Part shown: positions 51,311-59,730 of the stretch, in pieces
Numbering within the stretch: position 1 is the stretch's first letter
Layout: the number at the start of each line of letters is the position of its first letter
From: Candidatus Bathyarchaeota archaeon
GTDB lineage: Archaea > Thermoproteota > Bathyarchaeia > 40CM-2-53-6
Direction: 5' to 3'
Assembly: GCA_005888635.1 (NCBI GenBank)
Contig: VBAW01000017.1
Location: 68,537-128,784 of the forward strand
Length of the DNA stretch: 60,248 nucleotides
Notes under the pieces: generated by a model
The model's input: only the letters and a program-made list of their open reading frames with translations
What the model was told of the DNA's origin: nothing
The model's database searches: none
Program-made: the position numbers and the translations under genes

Positions 51311-52555
51311 TTGTCGCAACAAGGACTAGATCTCATCTTTGAACAAGTGCTCTCAGGAGGACAGATCTTCAAAGACAGGAATCTCCTAAGACACGACTAC
51401 ATGCCCACAAGCCTGCCCCATCGAGAGGAACAGATCCGACGCCTCGGCTCCGTCTTGGCCCCGGCCCTATCGAAGGAACGCGTATCCAACATTTTTGCCT
51501 ATGGGAAGACTGGGACGGGGAAGACTATCGTCGCAAGATTCGTCTTGGATAGACTGCAGAAGAAAGCGAGAGACTACGGCCGCGCTGTAGACACTAGCTA
51601 TGTGAATTGTCGGCTTTCAGGGACCAACTACAGGGTCATAGCTGATCTCTGTCGAGCGTTAGGCCAGGAGGTCCCGTTTACGGGGCTCGCGGTGGGAGAG
51701 TTGCTAGATAGGTTGAGGGATGCTTTGCAGTCACGGGGGTCCGCGTTCCTCGTCGTTCTCGACGAGATTGATGCGTTGGTCAAGAGGAGCGAGGACGATA
51801 GCGTGCTGTACGAATTGACTAGAATCAATGAGAGCTTGGACGGCGGTTGGATTGGAGTTATCGGAATCTCGAACGATCTTCACTTCAAAGATTTCCTGGA
51901 CCCTCGAGTATTGAGCTCCCTCGGAGAAGAAGAGCTGGTTTTCAAACCGTACTCGTCCGATGAACTATACGATATTCTTAGTGATCGGGCAGAGGCCGCG
52001 TTTCAGCCGGGAGCCTTAGAGGATGGCGCACTACGACTCTGCGCCGCTATGGCCGCGGGGGAGCATGGTGATGCCAGAAGGGCGCTTGATCTCCTACGGG
52101 TCGCTGGTGAGATTGGCGAGAGGGGGAGAGAGAAAGGTATCCTAGAGTCACATGTCCGACTAGCCCAGCAGAAAGTGGAGCACGACAGGGTGACAGAGGT
52201 CCTGTCCTCATTGCCGCTTCATTCAAGAATCCTTCTCATCGCAGTCCTACATTCAGAGAACGCGCGCAAAGAGAGTCTAGTAACCGGGGACGTATACGAG
52301 GTATACCGTGAGTTATGTGCTGCTGCGGCTGTGGAGTCGTTGACTCAGAGGCGGGTGAGCGGATTGCTAAACGAGCTGGATCTCATGGGAATTGTTAATG
52401 CGCGTGTTGTGAGCTTCGGCCGCTACGGGCGGACGAAGAAGATCCGGCTGGGAGTTGAGCCGCGCGCCGTCACGTCGACGTTTGGCAGCGATGGACTCGT
52501 TAAAGGGCTCCTAAATTATGCACCGAAGAGCCTCCCGAAACAGCACAATCACTAA
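51311..52555 (+). CDS. cdc6: Orc1/Cdc6 replication initiator
   Basis: An AAA+ ATPase with winged helix that binds origins and loads MCM. Walker A is AYGKTGTGKTIVA (about residue 64), Walker B LVVLDEIDALV, sensor 1 IGISNDLHFK, box VII-like LDPRVLSSL, and the winged helix spans residues ~290-390 (RILLIAVLHSENARKESLVTGDVYEVY, in part). 414 aa is typical. Start TTG 51311. DUF99 overlaps its 3' end by 38 bp. Likely autoregulated through the origin boxes upstream. Confidence 0.96.
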   Translation: MSQQGLDLIFEQVLSGGQIFKDRNLLRHDYMPTSLPHREEQIRRLGSVLAPALSKERVSNIFAYGKTGTGKTIVARFVLDRLQKKARDYGRAVDTSYVNCRLSGTNYRVIADLCRALGQEVPFTGLAVGELLDRLRDALQSRGSAFLVVLDEIDALVKRSEDDSVLYELTRINESLDGGWIGVIGISNDLHFKDFLDPRVLSSLGEEELVFKPYSSDELYDILSDRAEAAFQPGALEDGALRLCAAMAAGEHGDARRALDLLRVAGEIGERGREKGILESHVRLAQQKVEHDRVTEVLSSLPLHSRILLIAVLHSENARKESLVTGDVYEVYRELCAAAAVESLTQRRVSGLLNELDLMGIVNARVVSFGRYGRTKKIRLGVEPRAVTSTFGSDGLVKGLLNYAPKSLPKQHNH

Positions 52556-53114
52556 CTGTGTCGGAATTGACGATGGACCGTTTCTGTCTAGAAGATTAGG
52601 CGGGTCCACAGCCCCACTAGTCGTAGCGCAACTCAACGGGCCGCATCTTGTGAAAGCGAGAGTTGGACGGATAAGCGTGGACGGATTGGACGCCACCACG
52701 ACTGCATTGAGAATGCTCAGCTCTCTTCCATTGCGAGATTCTCCGATTCTGCTAGCCGGTGCAACGTTCGCAGGCTTCAACATCATCAACCCTAGAGTAT
52801 TGCAGAGAAGATTCAGAACACCGACAGTCGTCGTAATTGGGTCTCGACCCAATAACAGAGCTGTGAAACGCGCCCTGGTTAGACATTTTCCAGACTGGAG
52901 GAGAAGGTGGCGGATTCTGTCCTCGCTGGGTCCGCTGCATCATGTGCGAACAGTCCGGAACGAGGGTCCGATCTTCTACGAAGCGTTCGGCTGTGACGAC
53001 GATGAAGCGAGAGGGATCTTGAAAGAATGGGCATATGTCTCAAGAATTCCAGAGCCCTTGCGTGTCGCCGGGCTGGTTGCTAGAGGACTGTTTCCCGCGC
53101 AACCTCTCGACTAG
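52518..53114 (+). CDS. DUF99 family archaeal protein
   Basis: 198 aa. VGIDDGPFLSRRLGGSTAPLVV near the N-terminus, DGLDATTTALRML, LLAGATFAGFNIINPRVL and TPTVVVIGSRPNN fit DUF99 (UPF0215). The DGLDAT and AGFN cores are its main signatures. Function unknown; an endonuclease V-like fold has been suggested for relatives. ATG 52518, overlapping the cdc6 gene, so probably translationally coupled to it. Confidence 0.82.
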   Translation: MHRRASRNSTITNCVGIDDGPFLSRRLGGSTAPLVVAQLNGPHLVKARVGRISVDGLDATTTALRMLSSLPLRDSPILLAGATFAGFNIINPRVLQRRFRTPTVVVIGSRPNNRAVKRALVRHFPDWRRRWRILSSLGPLHHVRTVRNEGPIFYEAFGCDDDEARGILKEWAYVSRIPEPLRVAGLVARGLFPAQPLD

Positions 53115-53204
53115 GCTCTAGGTTACAGGAGGCTTTAGTCGTCCTCTGGAGGCTAGTGTGGACGTTCATCGCAACTGTTCATTGGGACTCGGGAGGAAAA
53201 CCGG

Positions 53205-53390
53205 ATGCTTGGAAAAGAAAATTCGAAGGAGAACAAGCTCAACGAGTATTTCCGCCGGAGATGCTCGAATTATGAACGGTTTCTTTGCAATCGCGTCTGG
53301 GAATGCGCATTGTGCGCGCAGCAAGTCGGCAAAGTGGAGACATTGGAATTGCCTACGGTTACAAAGGTCGAGGCGTTGAGGCGGAGGTGA
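53205..53390 (+). CDS. Small cysteine-containing protein, first gene of an SD-coupled pair
   Basis: 61 aa: basic N-terminus (MLGKENSKENKLNEYFRRRC), then NRVWECALCAQQVGKVE with a CxxC pair. The ATG at 53205 has GGGAGG upstream, a clear Shine-Dalgarno sequence, while most genes here look leaderless. Its stop overlaps the Shine-Dalgarno of the next gene. No homologue recognised. Confidence 0.5.
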   Translation: MLGKENSKENKLNEYFRRRCSNYERFLCNRVWECALCAQQVGKVETLELPTVTKVEALRRR

Positions 53391-53394
53391 GACG

Positions 53395-53622
53395 ATGGAA
53401 GTTTTGAGGGAAGAGGAGGTCTTGCAGCTGGAGGAGGAGTTGTTGCGCAGATTGGAAGAGAAGCTTACGCCACTCGTTGAGCAAGCGGCGGTCGATGCTG
53501 CAAAGGTAGCCATGCATCAGTTGAGGCTTGACTTGATGAGTCACCTTAGCAGGCATGAGGATACGATAAGACGGCTGAAACGGACTGAATCCGCGCTGAA
53601 CCACATCCCCACGACAAGATAG
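53395..53622 (+). CDS. Coiled-coil small protein, second gene of the SD-coupled pair
   Basis: 75 aa. Long amphipathic helices (EEEVLQLEEELLRRLEEKL, then HEDTIRRLKRTESAL) form a probable coiled coil. The ATG at 53395 is preceded by GGAGGTGA at 53386-53393, the strongest ribosome-binding site in this part of the window. The partner gene ends inside that site, so the two are translationally coupled and may form a complex. Confidence 0.5.
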   Translation: MEVLREEEVLQLEEELLRRLEEKLTPLVEQAAVDAAKVAMHQLRLDLMSHLSRHEDTIRRLKRTESALNHIPTTR

Positions 53623-53623
53623 G

Positions 53624-53650
53624 CGGTCCCAAGGACCCTTCAAGGGGGTC
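53624..53650 (+). terminator. Hairpin after the small gene pair
   Basis: GGACCC TTCAA GGGGGTC forms a GC-rich stem right behind the stop codon at 53622. No strong T-run follows, so terminator function is uncertain. Confidence 0.3.
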
Positions 53651-53715
53651 TAGGCTGAGCACGGATTCAAAGCCAAACTAGATTCTCCCGCGATCTTTCA
53701 AACCAGACGAGATTA

Positions 53716-54834
53716 CTATTTTTTGCAGCTATGGCAGAGAGGACTCTTGTTAATGACGCCCTTAGTGGTGACACATTCTGTGCAGAGATGTTTCCGACAA
53801 GAACTGCATAGTCGGGTATGTTCGTGGCAGACGACTCCCCCACATTCTTCGCAGACTGCTTGAGTAGCTTTGTCGCATAGATTGCACTTCCGTGTCTCAT
53901 CCCAGATTATCTTACTGGTGGCCGCTTGGAGGATCTTTCGATAGGAGCGGCCGAGAGCGACTAGTTCGGCTGTCACGATCGGTATGTGTAGAAGCGTGAT
54001 GCCAGACACGGAAATATCGTCGGGGTGAGCCCCTGACTCTCTCCCAATAATTTCGCCCGTGTGCGCTCTGATGGAATCCTCGGCGACTCCTGCTGGTGCA
54101 ACGGTCACCGTATTCTTCATTTCAAGCTCAGGAGGAAGATGCGGCATCGAACCAGTGGAGGACTCGATCTCCAGACAGTCCACAAAAAGGCCTGATCCAG
54201 GCAGATTTTTCAGCTCTCCCTCGAAGAGTCCTGCGTCGCACTCCCTTCCATCAACGCCATCGAAGACTATCACTCCCTTCGCCTTCCTCTTCTTCCCATG
54301 ATTCAACGTGAAATCGGCGAAGAAGTATGGTCGAAACTCGAGTTTGGGCATCGAGGTAAGTCTGAGTACGCTACCGTTCTCGATCCCGTAAGCCAGAATC
54401 TTCGACGCGACGGTACGAGATACAGGTAGGGTCCCGGGGACCTTCTGTCGCTCGGGAGGCTTGATCTTCTCGACCCGCTCTTTCAGCTTTGCTAGGTCCC
54501 AGAGTTCGACTCCCAGTTTTCGAGCCATGAACTCCGCGTCTCCCGTGAAGCCTTTGGGAGAGACATAGATCCCGCTTTCCAGTCCAGCGCTTCTGAGTCG
54601 GTTCACGAAGCCTTCGACCTCGCGTCCGTTCACCTGGCGGTCTCCTTCCCAACATTCGAAGGCTACTTTCTGGGTCTGCTTGCCCGTCGTCCGGGATGCT
54701 ATGATGTCTACAAAGTGGTCGCCGGAGTCGTCTGCTTGGACATTCTTCTCGACGTTGAAGCCTTCGATCCGGCACACGTCTGAGACCATGTCAAGTACGA
54801 AACTGTTCGAGTCTGAGTTCGTTTGGCTGGCCAT
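53716..54834 (-). CDS. Mrr-like nuclease-fold protein with C-terminal zinc-finger domain
   Basis: 372 aa. N-terminus (residues ~30-115) resembles the Mrr/PD-(D/E)xK fold: HFVDIIASR, KVAFECWEGDRQV, GLESGIYVSPKGFTGDAEFMA. The usual E-x-K active site reads FECW, so the catalytic Lys is replaced by Trp. A central unrecognised region follows, then a cysteine-rich end: CNLCDKATQAVCEECGGVVCHEH, CSSCRKHLCTEC and LCHSCKK, about 13 Cys/His of B-box/RING-like cross-brace spacing. ATG at 54834. Nucleic-acid or protein binding more likely than cleavage. Confidence 0.7.
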   Translation of the reverse strand: MASQTNSDSNSFVLDMVSDVCRIEGFNVEKNVQADDSGDHFVDIIASRTTGKQTQKVAFECWEGDRQVNGREVEGFVNRLRSAGLESGIYVSPKGFTGDAEFMARKLGVELWDLAKLKERVEKIKPPERQKVPGTLPVSRTVASKILAYGIENGSVLRLTSMPKLEFRPYFFADFTLNHGKKRKAKGVIVFDGVDGRECDAGLFEGELKNLPGSGLFVDCLEIESSTGSMPHLPPELEMKNTVTVAPAGVAEDSIRAHTGEIIGRESGAHPDDISVSGITLLHIPIVTAELVALGRSYRKILQAATSKIIWDETRKCNLCDKATQAVCEECGGVVCHEHTRLCSSCRKHLCTECVTTKGVINKSPLCHSCKK

Positions 54835-54987
54835 AGGGATTCGGACGGCCTCGAAATCGACTGGGTCCAGGATTCCGAATAAGGCTAGTGTAACCCTCTG
54901 GCAATTCTCATGCGAAGAACATGTGGTACTATTTCGAATCTGTACGCCGTCGTTACTTCACAGGGAGGATAGGGAAAGACGTAAGCC

Positions 54988-55509
54988 GTGGATACGGAAC
55001 TGTATCCGCTCAAGACCTTGGGTAGAGTGACCACCTGGCAAGATGGAACTAGGGCGTCAGTCAAGGGTATCTTGAAGGATCCGATAGTCTTGAGACTCCT
55101 CTCGAGGAGTAATCTGACGCGAGCTCAGTTTGAAACACTCATTATGGACCAACTAGGGCATGATATGGCTAACAAACAACTTACACGGGGCGAAATGGCG
55201 CAGTTGGTGCGTAATCAGAAGGGAATAAGCCGAGGCGCATTGAATAGGACGCTCAGGCAGGGGAGAGAGAATGTTTCAGAGGCAATTCACACGATCCTCC
55301 TTCTTGGATACGGTGGATTGATCGACAGTCCCGCTCTGGCACCGTTCGTCGAAGCTTCGGAGCTGCTGAAGAGTCAAATGGTCCAGTTTGAGGAGCTGGC
55401 AAAGGACAATCCGAAGCTGTACGGTGAGCGCGCAGTCGCAATCATCGAGGATCTGGAGGAGGCGTTCCAGGCGCTCTATGGGAAACGCGTGACGCGTGAC
55501 GTCACGTAG
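54988..55509 (+). CDS. Unknown helical protein upstream of the repeat array
   Basis: 173 aa from GTG 54988. Mostly helical (QLVRNQKGISRGALNRTLRQGRENVSEAIHTILLLGYG, in part), with a C-terminal SQMVQFEELAKDNPKLYGERAVAIIEDLEEAFQALYG helix pair (core). The last codons overlap the first GTGACGTCAC repeat (55496-55505), i.e. the gene runs into the array. A DNA-binding or partition-like function would fit the location only by context. Confidence 0.5.
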   Translation: MDTELYPLKTLGRVTTWQDGTRASVKGILKDPIVLRLLSRSNLTRAQFETLIMDQLGHDMANKQLTRGEMAQLVRNQKGISRGALNRTLRQGRENVSEAIHTILLLGYGGLIDSPALAPFVEASELLKSQMVQFEELAKDNPKLYGERAVAIIEDLEEAFQALYGKRVTRDVT

Positions 55510-55761
55510 CGTCGACCGCATCACGTCATATCACGGGTGACTGGAAAGTAGTAAACAGGAGAGGAGTGAATCGAGGCAGAGTTCCCTTCGTGATGCGTCA
55601 CGCGGTGATGTCACCCAGTTGACGTCAAGGTGCAACACTGGAGTCACGGAGATATCACGGGTGATTTCGCTCCGAGAGACTCGAGACCTCTTGCATAGGT
55701 TAATGTTAAATCTCTATTCATCGTGATGTGATGTCACGTAGTCGTGCACGTGATGTCACAG
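55488..55761. repeat. Array of GTGAYGTCAC palindromes between two genes
   Basis: Four copies of the palindrome GTGAYGTCAC occur at 55496-55505, 55605-55614, 55728-55737 and 55750-55759, with a related CGTGATGCGTCACG at 55589-55602. A second motif, ATATCACGGGTGA, occurs at 55528-55540 and 55652-55664. The first copy lies on the stop of the upstream gene, and the third and fourth on the start region of the downstream winged-helix gene. This is too dense for chance at this base composition; it suits a multi-site operator or a plasmid-type iteron/centromere site. Confidence 0.65.
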
Positions 55762-56441
55762 TAATGCTTGGACTTCGCCGAAAGAACATGGAAGACCGGT
55801 TAGCTACTGAAAATGGTGATGTTGCAAGACTCTTCTTCGACTCATTTTCCAAGCGAGTCAGCATCGTCGAGGATGGTCTAAAGACTGTGTCGACCGAGAT
55901 TAGCAGGCTGAAAATCTCCGTAGATCGAAGCCAGCTCTCAGATCTCGTCCTCCTCGAGCGACTTCAGAAGGCAGAAGGGCTCGTTAGAGAATCTCTCAAT
56001 TGGACAAAAGAGGCAGCTGGAATTTGGCGCGAGCTGAGGGAAATGCCGGTGACGAAAGAGGAGCGCTCCGTCGTGACTAGTGAATCATCGGCAGGACCTC
56101 CTGGGGTTGACGCTGAAGAGGCTGGTCTCTCTCGGCGCGTTCTCGCTCCCATGCCAGAATTGGGGACCCTTCCATCGATCACTACTCCTACTGAATTGCA
56201 AGTCTTGACCATGCTGGCGAATGATGGACCCAAGTCAGCCCCCGAGATTGGTAGGGTAGTAGGCCGTTCGAGAGAACATACCGCTCGCTTGATGAAGAAG
56301 CTATACGAGGAGGGCTACATCCGAAGGGACCAGACGAGGATTCCGTTCAGATATTCCTTGGTGGAGAGGGTTAAACAGACTTTCAAGAAACAAGAGACTA
56401 GGGACGGAGCGAAAGAATCGGTCTCGATTCCTCAGTCTTGA
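55728..56441 (+). CDS. Winged-helix protein with coiled-coil N-terminus, repeat-array partner
   Basis: 237 aa in the longest frame. Residues ~20-100 are charged helices (LFFDSFSKRVSIVEDGLKTVSTEISRLKISVDRSQ, in part) and residues ~150-220 are a MarR-like winged helix (TELQVLTMLANDGPKSAPEIGRVVGRSREHTARLMKKLYEEGYIRR, core). A TATA-like GTTAAATC (55705-55712) predicts a transcription start near 55734, so the ATG at 55764 (MLGLRRKNMEDR) may be the true start; GTG/ATG 55728/55731 are further upstream. The promoter and start lie within the palindrome array, so autoregulation is likely. Confidence 0.6.
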   Translation: MMSRSRARDVTVMLGLRRKNMEDRLATENGDVARLFFDSFSKRVSIVEDGLKTVSTEISRLKISVDRSQLSDLVLLERLQKAEGLVRESLNWTKEAAGIWRELREMPVTKEERSVVTSESSAGPPGVDAEEAGLSRRVLAPMPELGTLPSITTPTELQVLTMLANDGPKSAPEIGRVVGRSREHTARLMKKLYEEGYIRRDQTRIPFRYSLVERVKQTFKKQETRDGAKESVSIPQS

Positions 56442-56808
56442 CCCTGTAACTGACGTTCCGGCCTGTCTCCGTTCTATCCAAGACGCCTCTTTCAACGAGC
56501 CGTACTAGGTACGTTGAGACGGTGCTAAGCAGGATCTTTTCCGTAAACGAGGTTTCGAAAGCCTTCTTCGCATCAGAAGCAGTAAACTCTCGTTGCTTCA
56601 AATCGGAAATGATCGTGCTCGCAAGCCTGTCGAACTTCCGGGGTGAGATGCTAAGGGCTGAAGCGGTCCCTCGCGGAGTCCCAGCCATCACCTCCACAAG
56701 ATCGAGTAGTTTTCCCACCTTTTCGCGCGTGACTTGTCCATCGATGGTTATCGAGTGTCTAACGCCTTCATCGTCATAGAATTCTAGTTTGAATCGGCGT
56801 GGTCTCAC
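56398..56808 (-). CDS. Winged-helix-like conserved-type protein next to the distal ORB
   Basis: 136 aa from GTG 56808. The C-terminal two thirds read like an HTH unit: FDRLASTIISDLKQREFTASDAKKAFETSF and LLSTVSTYLVRLVERGVLDRTETGRN. The N-terminus starts with RRFKLEFYDDEGVRHSITIDGQVTREK, a beta-rich segment. Function unknown. It overlaps the convergent winged-helix gene by 44 bp and lies beside the ORB-like element at 56936. Confidence 0.55.
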   Translation of the reverse strand: MRPRRFKLEFYDDEGVRHSITIDGQVTREKVGKLLDLVEVMAGTPRGTASALSISPRKFDRLASTIISDLKQREFTASDAKKAFETSFTEKILLSTVSTYLVRLVERGVLDRTETGRNVSYRVKTEESRPILSLRP

Positions 56809-56935
56809 GTTGCAGGCACTCGTCTCTGAGGAGGGAGTTTCACTGTTCGCTGTTCACATGTAGAAAAGTGCTTCCCCTCACGTAGATTGGTCCATAGTGA
56901 ATCGATGTGCGCGTCGTATGGTGGGTTTCCAATGG

Positions 56936-56955
56936 TTCCAGTGGAAACAGAGGGG
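56936..56955 (+). other. ORB-like element, near-perfect
   Basis: TTCCAGTGGAAACAGAGGGG matches the archaeal origin recognition box (TTCCAGTGGAAAC plus a G-rich tail), better than the elements next to cdc6. A neighbouring GTTTCCAATGG (56925-56935) extends the dyad. It lies in a 190-bp gene-free region, 4.4 kb from the cdc6 gene, and could be part of a spread-out origin. Confidence 0.6.
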
Positions 56956-56998
56956 TGCTTGGGCTTGTTCACTAGTAGTGAAGCTGTTCTGTTCGCTT

Positions 56999-59593
56999 CT
57001 AGGGCGGTGGCGGGTTGTTAGGGTTGGACCCAGTGCCGGTGTCTGGAGCTTTCGGAAGGTTTTGTTGTGGAGGGGGAGGTGGTGTCGCGTAGAAGGATTG
57101 CATCTCTTTCTCTTTCCTTCGCTGGGCGCGTCGCCTGATCAGTCTGTAGGTCTCGATGACGGGCGTGATGAGTAGTGGGATCAGGAGCAGGAACGAGTAC
57201 GGCTGGAAGTCAGTGAAGGTGCGCGAGAATTGGGTCAAGGGTCCCGATAGAGAGGTTACCTCAGTAGGGTCTGTATTGACGTTGTAGGAGATCTTTGTGC
57301 TGTTAGGTGCTGTCCAGAGAAAGTTGACGGTGGCGGGCGAGAGAACATACACTCCGCTACTTGTGGTGATAACAGTGTAGCTCATTGTCATACTGTTACC
57401 CGGTGTGAGTATCGAAGCTTGGAGCGTCTGGGCTCCACTGGGAGAAATCTGTAGAGTTTGAGCGTAGCTGGACGAGGTTTGGGGGTCGTTGAGGTTCAGG
57501 TTGGTGACTGTTACGTTGTCTAGGTTTTGGACCGTGACGACTATGATGTGAGTGGTTCCGACGGGTCCAATGTTGGGAGTACTGGTTTTCTGGATGACGA
57601 TGTCCGGTGCGAAGGGATAGTTGAACCTCGCAACGAAGTCGGGTTGAGAGCTCGATGTTACGTTAAGGTAGTATGTTGATGTGGCGTTGTTGTAGAGGGG
57701 ATTGGGAAACAGGGGACTGTACAGGATAGTTCCTGGCTGGAAACTCATGCTTACGATGGACGCGTTAGCGGCTGGGTCTCCCACGAGATTATTCTGGAAG
57801 CCCAGGAGAGTCTTGAGGTCTAGCTGGTGGACTCCTCCTTTGAAGAACTGTCGTGGAAATTGGACGTTCAGGTCGAAGCTGAAACCAGTGATTGAAACTC
57901 CGTTGACTGTGATCGGAACTATTCCAATTGCCGCGAAATATTTCAGATTCTGAATATTTGCAGGGCTGATGAGGCTTGAGAAGCTCTGGCTGGGAAGCAG
58001 AGCCATCAGCTTGGTTAGCGCGTCATAGTTGGAGAGTTCTGGGTTCGGCGCATAGATCGTTGCGGTGCCTTGTCCACCCATAGACAGAGAGAATATCGTA
58101 GTAAACTGTATTCCTAGTGCTTGGGAGAACTGGGCTTCGACTGCGGCCGACTCGGTAGCTGTGGTCTTTGGATCCCCTGAATAGACTGTGACAAGTGCGG
58201 GTTGTGATAGGATCTGAAGCATCTGATTTTGCTGTCCATTACCGAGGGCTTGTGAATCGTTGTTGTTTACGATGAAGGCTGCTACGTTAGCGCCGGCATA
58301 GTTGTTGTCTTGGACGAGGCCCTTGCTTGATAGATCAAGATTCGTGAGCTGGAGAGTTGTGTTTGGCGCTCCTAGCATGTCGAGGGCAACGTCTAGGCGT
58401 TGCTGGTACGGCCCTGGAACCGCGGCTTGGAATGGGGGAGATATGATCCCATAATGTGATACACCAAAAATGGGTAAGAGCATGAGTAGCACAATAGCCG
58501 TTTTCAGAACGGGCCGGTCAACGATGCTGCGGTTCTCTTTCAATCCGTGCTTTCCATGGATCAACACGAACACATACTTGACGAGGTCAATGCTGCCCTG
58601 CCAGATCAGGGACGCTGCGCGTCCGGAGATCGTGACTATTGCGAAGATTAGACCAGCATTCCGAACAAGGGTGAGCGTCACGCTCTGAATGAAAGCTGGA
58701 TCCGCAGGGGATGAGGCTTGAAGAAAGAGGGGAAGGAGGTCACTCGCCACTGGACCCGTCGCTGCGGCGATCAATGAGAACCCCGGCGGTGGAGGAGGAA
58801 TGTTTGAAAAGCCGCCCGACGTTACTCCCCGAAAAATTGAGAGCGCGGCTAACCCCATCGCTCCGAGAGTCGAGAGAAAGACTGCGAGACCCACCATGAA
58901 TCCCCGTCCAACCTTGCCTCCCGCGATGATTCCTCCCAACAGTCCGGCGGTGATCCAGAGCTGGAAGACTGGTGGGTAGGTCAGAGGATTGGTGAAGATG
59001 AGATAGACTGCGACTATGAGCGTGTTGAAGTGGACGCCGAGGACTGGTGAGAGCCAGTCGCTGACTCCTCGCAGTCCCGTGGGTAGTTGCGTGTATCCGA
59101 TGAATAGAACGAGGAGGTACGCTACTGCCCATCCGATGTATCGACCGAGGAAGATTCCCTCGCTGGGGTGAGGCAGGAGGTAGATAGTCTTCGGATCGTC
59201 AGGTCGCCGCTTGACCATCACATTTCCAACGCGCATGTAGAGATAGAAGTAGAGTACTCCAGGGACTACACCGGCGATGATAAAGCCTAGAATAGCTGCG
59301 GAGAGACTAACAGACCGTGCCTTCTCGTAGTCTCTTGACGCGATTCTTTCTCTTATCCGAGAACCCTTGCCTCCGACAATGGCGCATCCAACTGTGAGGA
59401 CGACGAGTAAGATAGGGATAGGCTGGTATGCTAAGAGGCCAGGAAACCAGGTGGGTAGGGTGGCTATGATGATGGTCGAGGTCAGAATTCCTATTGCGCG
59501 ACTGACCGAACTGCAGACGAGCGCAACAGTGGCTGCCTGACGAATCTCCGTGGGCGCCTCCTTCAGAGCCTGATAAGGCGGAACCTGGGCCAC
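56999..59593 (-). CDS. Large membrane protein with extracytoplasmic domain, unknown
   Basis: 864 aa, starting with GTG 59593. Residues ~20-385 contain about ten hydrophobic helices, ~390-800 are a soluble, Asn/Thr/Ser-rich domain with beta-strand character (likely outside the cell), then one further helix (SFLLLIPLLITPVIETYRL), a basic stretch and a Pro-rich cytosolic tail (YATPPPPPQQ). No recognised family. The topology resembles anchored surface or CARDB-type proteins; the repeat VTVQNLDNVTVTNL fits a CARDB-like strand. Neighbour: an M50 protease, divergent. Confidence 0.6.
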   Translation of the reverse strand: MAQVPPYQALKEAPTEIRQAATVALVCSSVSRAIGILTSTIIIATLPTWFPGLLAYQPIPILLVVLTVGCAIVGGKGSRIRERIASRDYEKARSVSLSAAILGFIIAGVVPGVLYFYLYMRVGNVMVKRRPDDPKTIYLLPHPSEGIFLGRYIGWAVAYLLVLFIGYTQLPTGLRGVSDWLSPVLGVHFNTLIVAVYLIFTNPLTYPPVFQLWITAGLLGGIIAGGKVGRGFMVGLAVFLSTLGAMGLAALSIFRGVTSGGFSNIPPPPPGFSLIAAATGPVASDLLPLFLQASSPADPAFIQSVTLTLVRNAGLIFAIVTISGRAASLIWQGSIDLVKYVFVLIHGKHGLKENRSIVDRPVLKTAIVLLMLLPIFGVSHYGIISPPFQAAVPGPYQQRLDVALDMLGAPNTTLQLTNLDLSSKGLVQDNNYAGANVAAFIVNNNDSQALGNGQQNQMLQILSQPALVTVYSGDPKTTATESAAVEAQFSQALGIQFTTIFSLSMGGQGTATIYAPNPELSNYDALTKLMALLPSQSFSSLISPANIQNLKYFAAIGIVPITVNGVSITGFSFDLNVQFPRQFFKGGVHQLDLKTLLGFQNNLVGDPAANASIVSMSFQPGTILYSPLFPNPLYNNATSTYYLNVTSSSQPDFVARFNYPFAPDIVIQKTSTPNIGPVGTTHIIVVTVQNLDNVTVTNLNLNDPQTSSSYAQTLQISPSGAQTLQASILTPGNSMTMSYTVITTSSGVYVLSPATVNFLWTAPNSTKISYNVNTDPTEVTSLSGPLTQFSRTFTDFQPYSFLLLIPLLITPVIETYRLIRRRAQRRKEKEMQSFYATPPPPPQQNLPKAPDTGTGSNPNNPPPP

Positions 59594-59683
59594 GCCGTGC
59601 CTCCTCTCAGAAACAGCCCTCTCGGAAACCGCGAAGAAAGGGATTCTGATACCCTAGTTACCGTGTCAGATGTTCAGAAGCAA

Positions 59684-59693
59684 ATCGAAATAT
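59684..59693 (+). promoter_or_regulatory. TATA-like box of the M50 protease gene
   Basis: AATCGAAATATG lies about 40 bp before the GTG at 59731. Confidence 0.3.
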
Positions 59694-59730
59694 GAGAAGA
59701 GGAGGCCCACGCTACTCCGGTTAGGGGACA

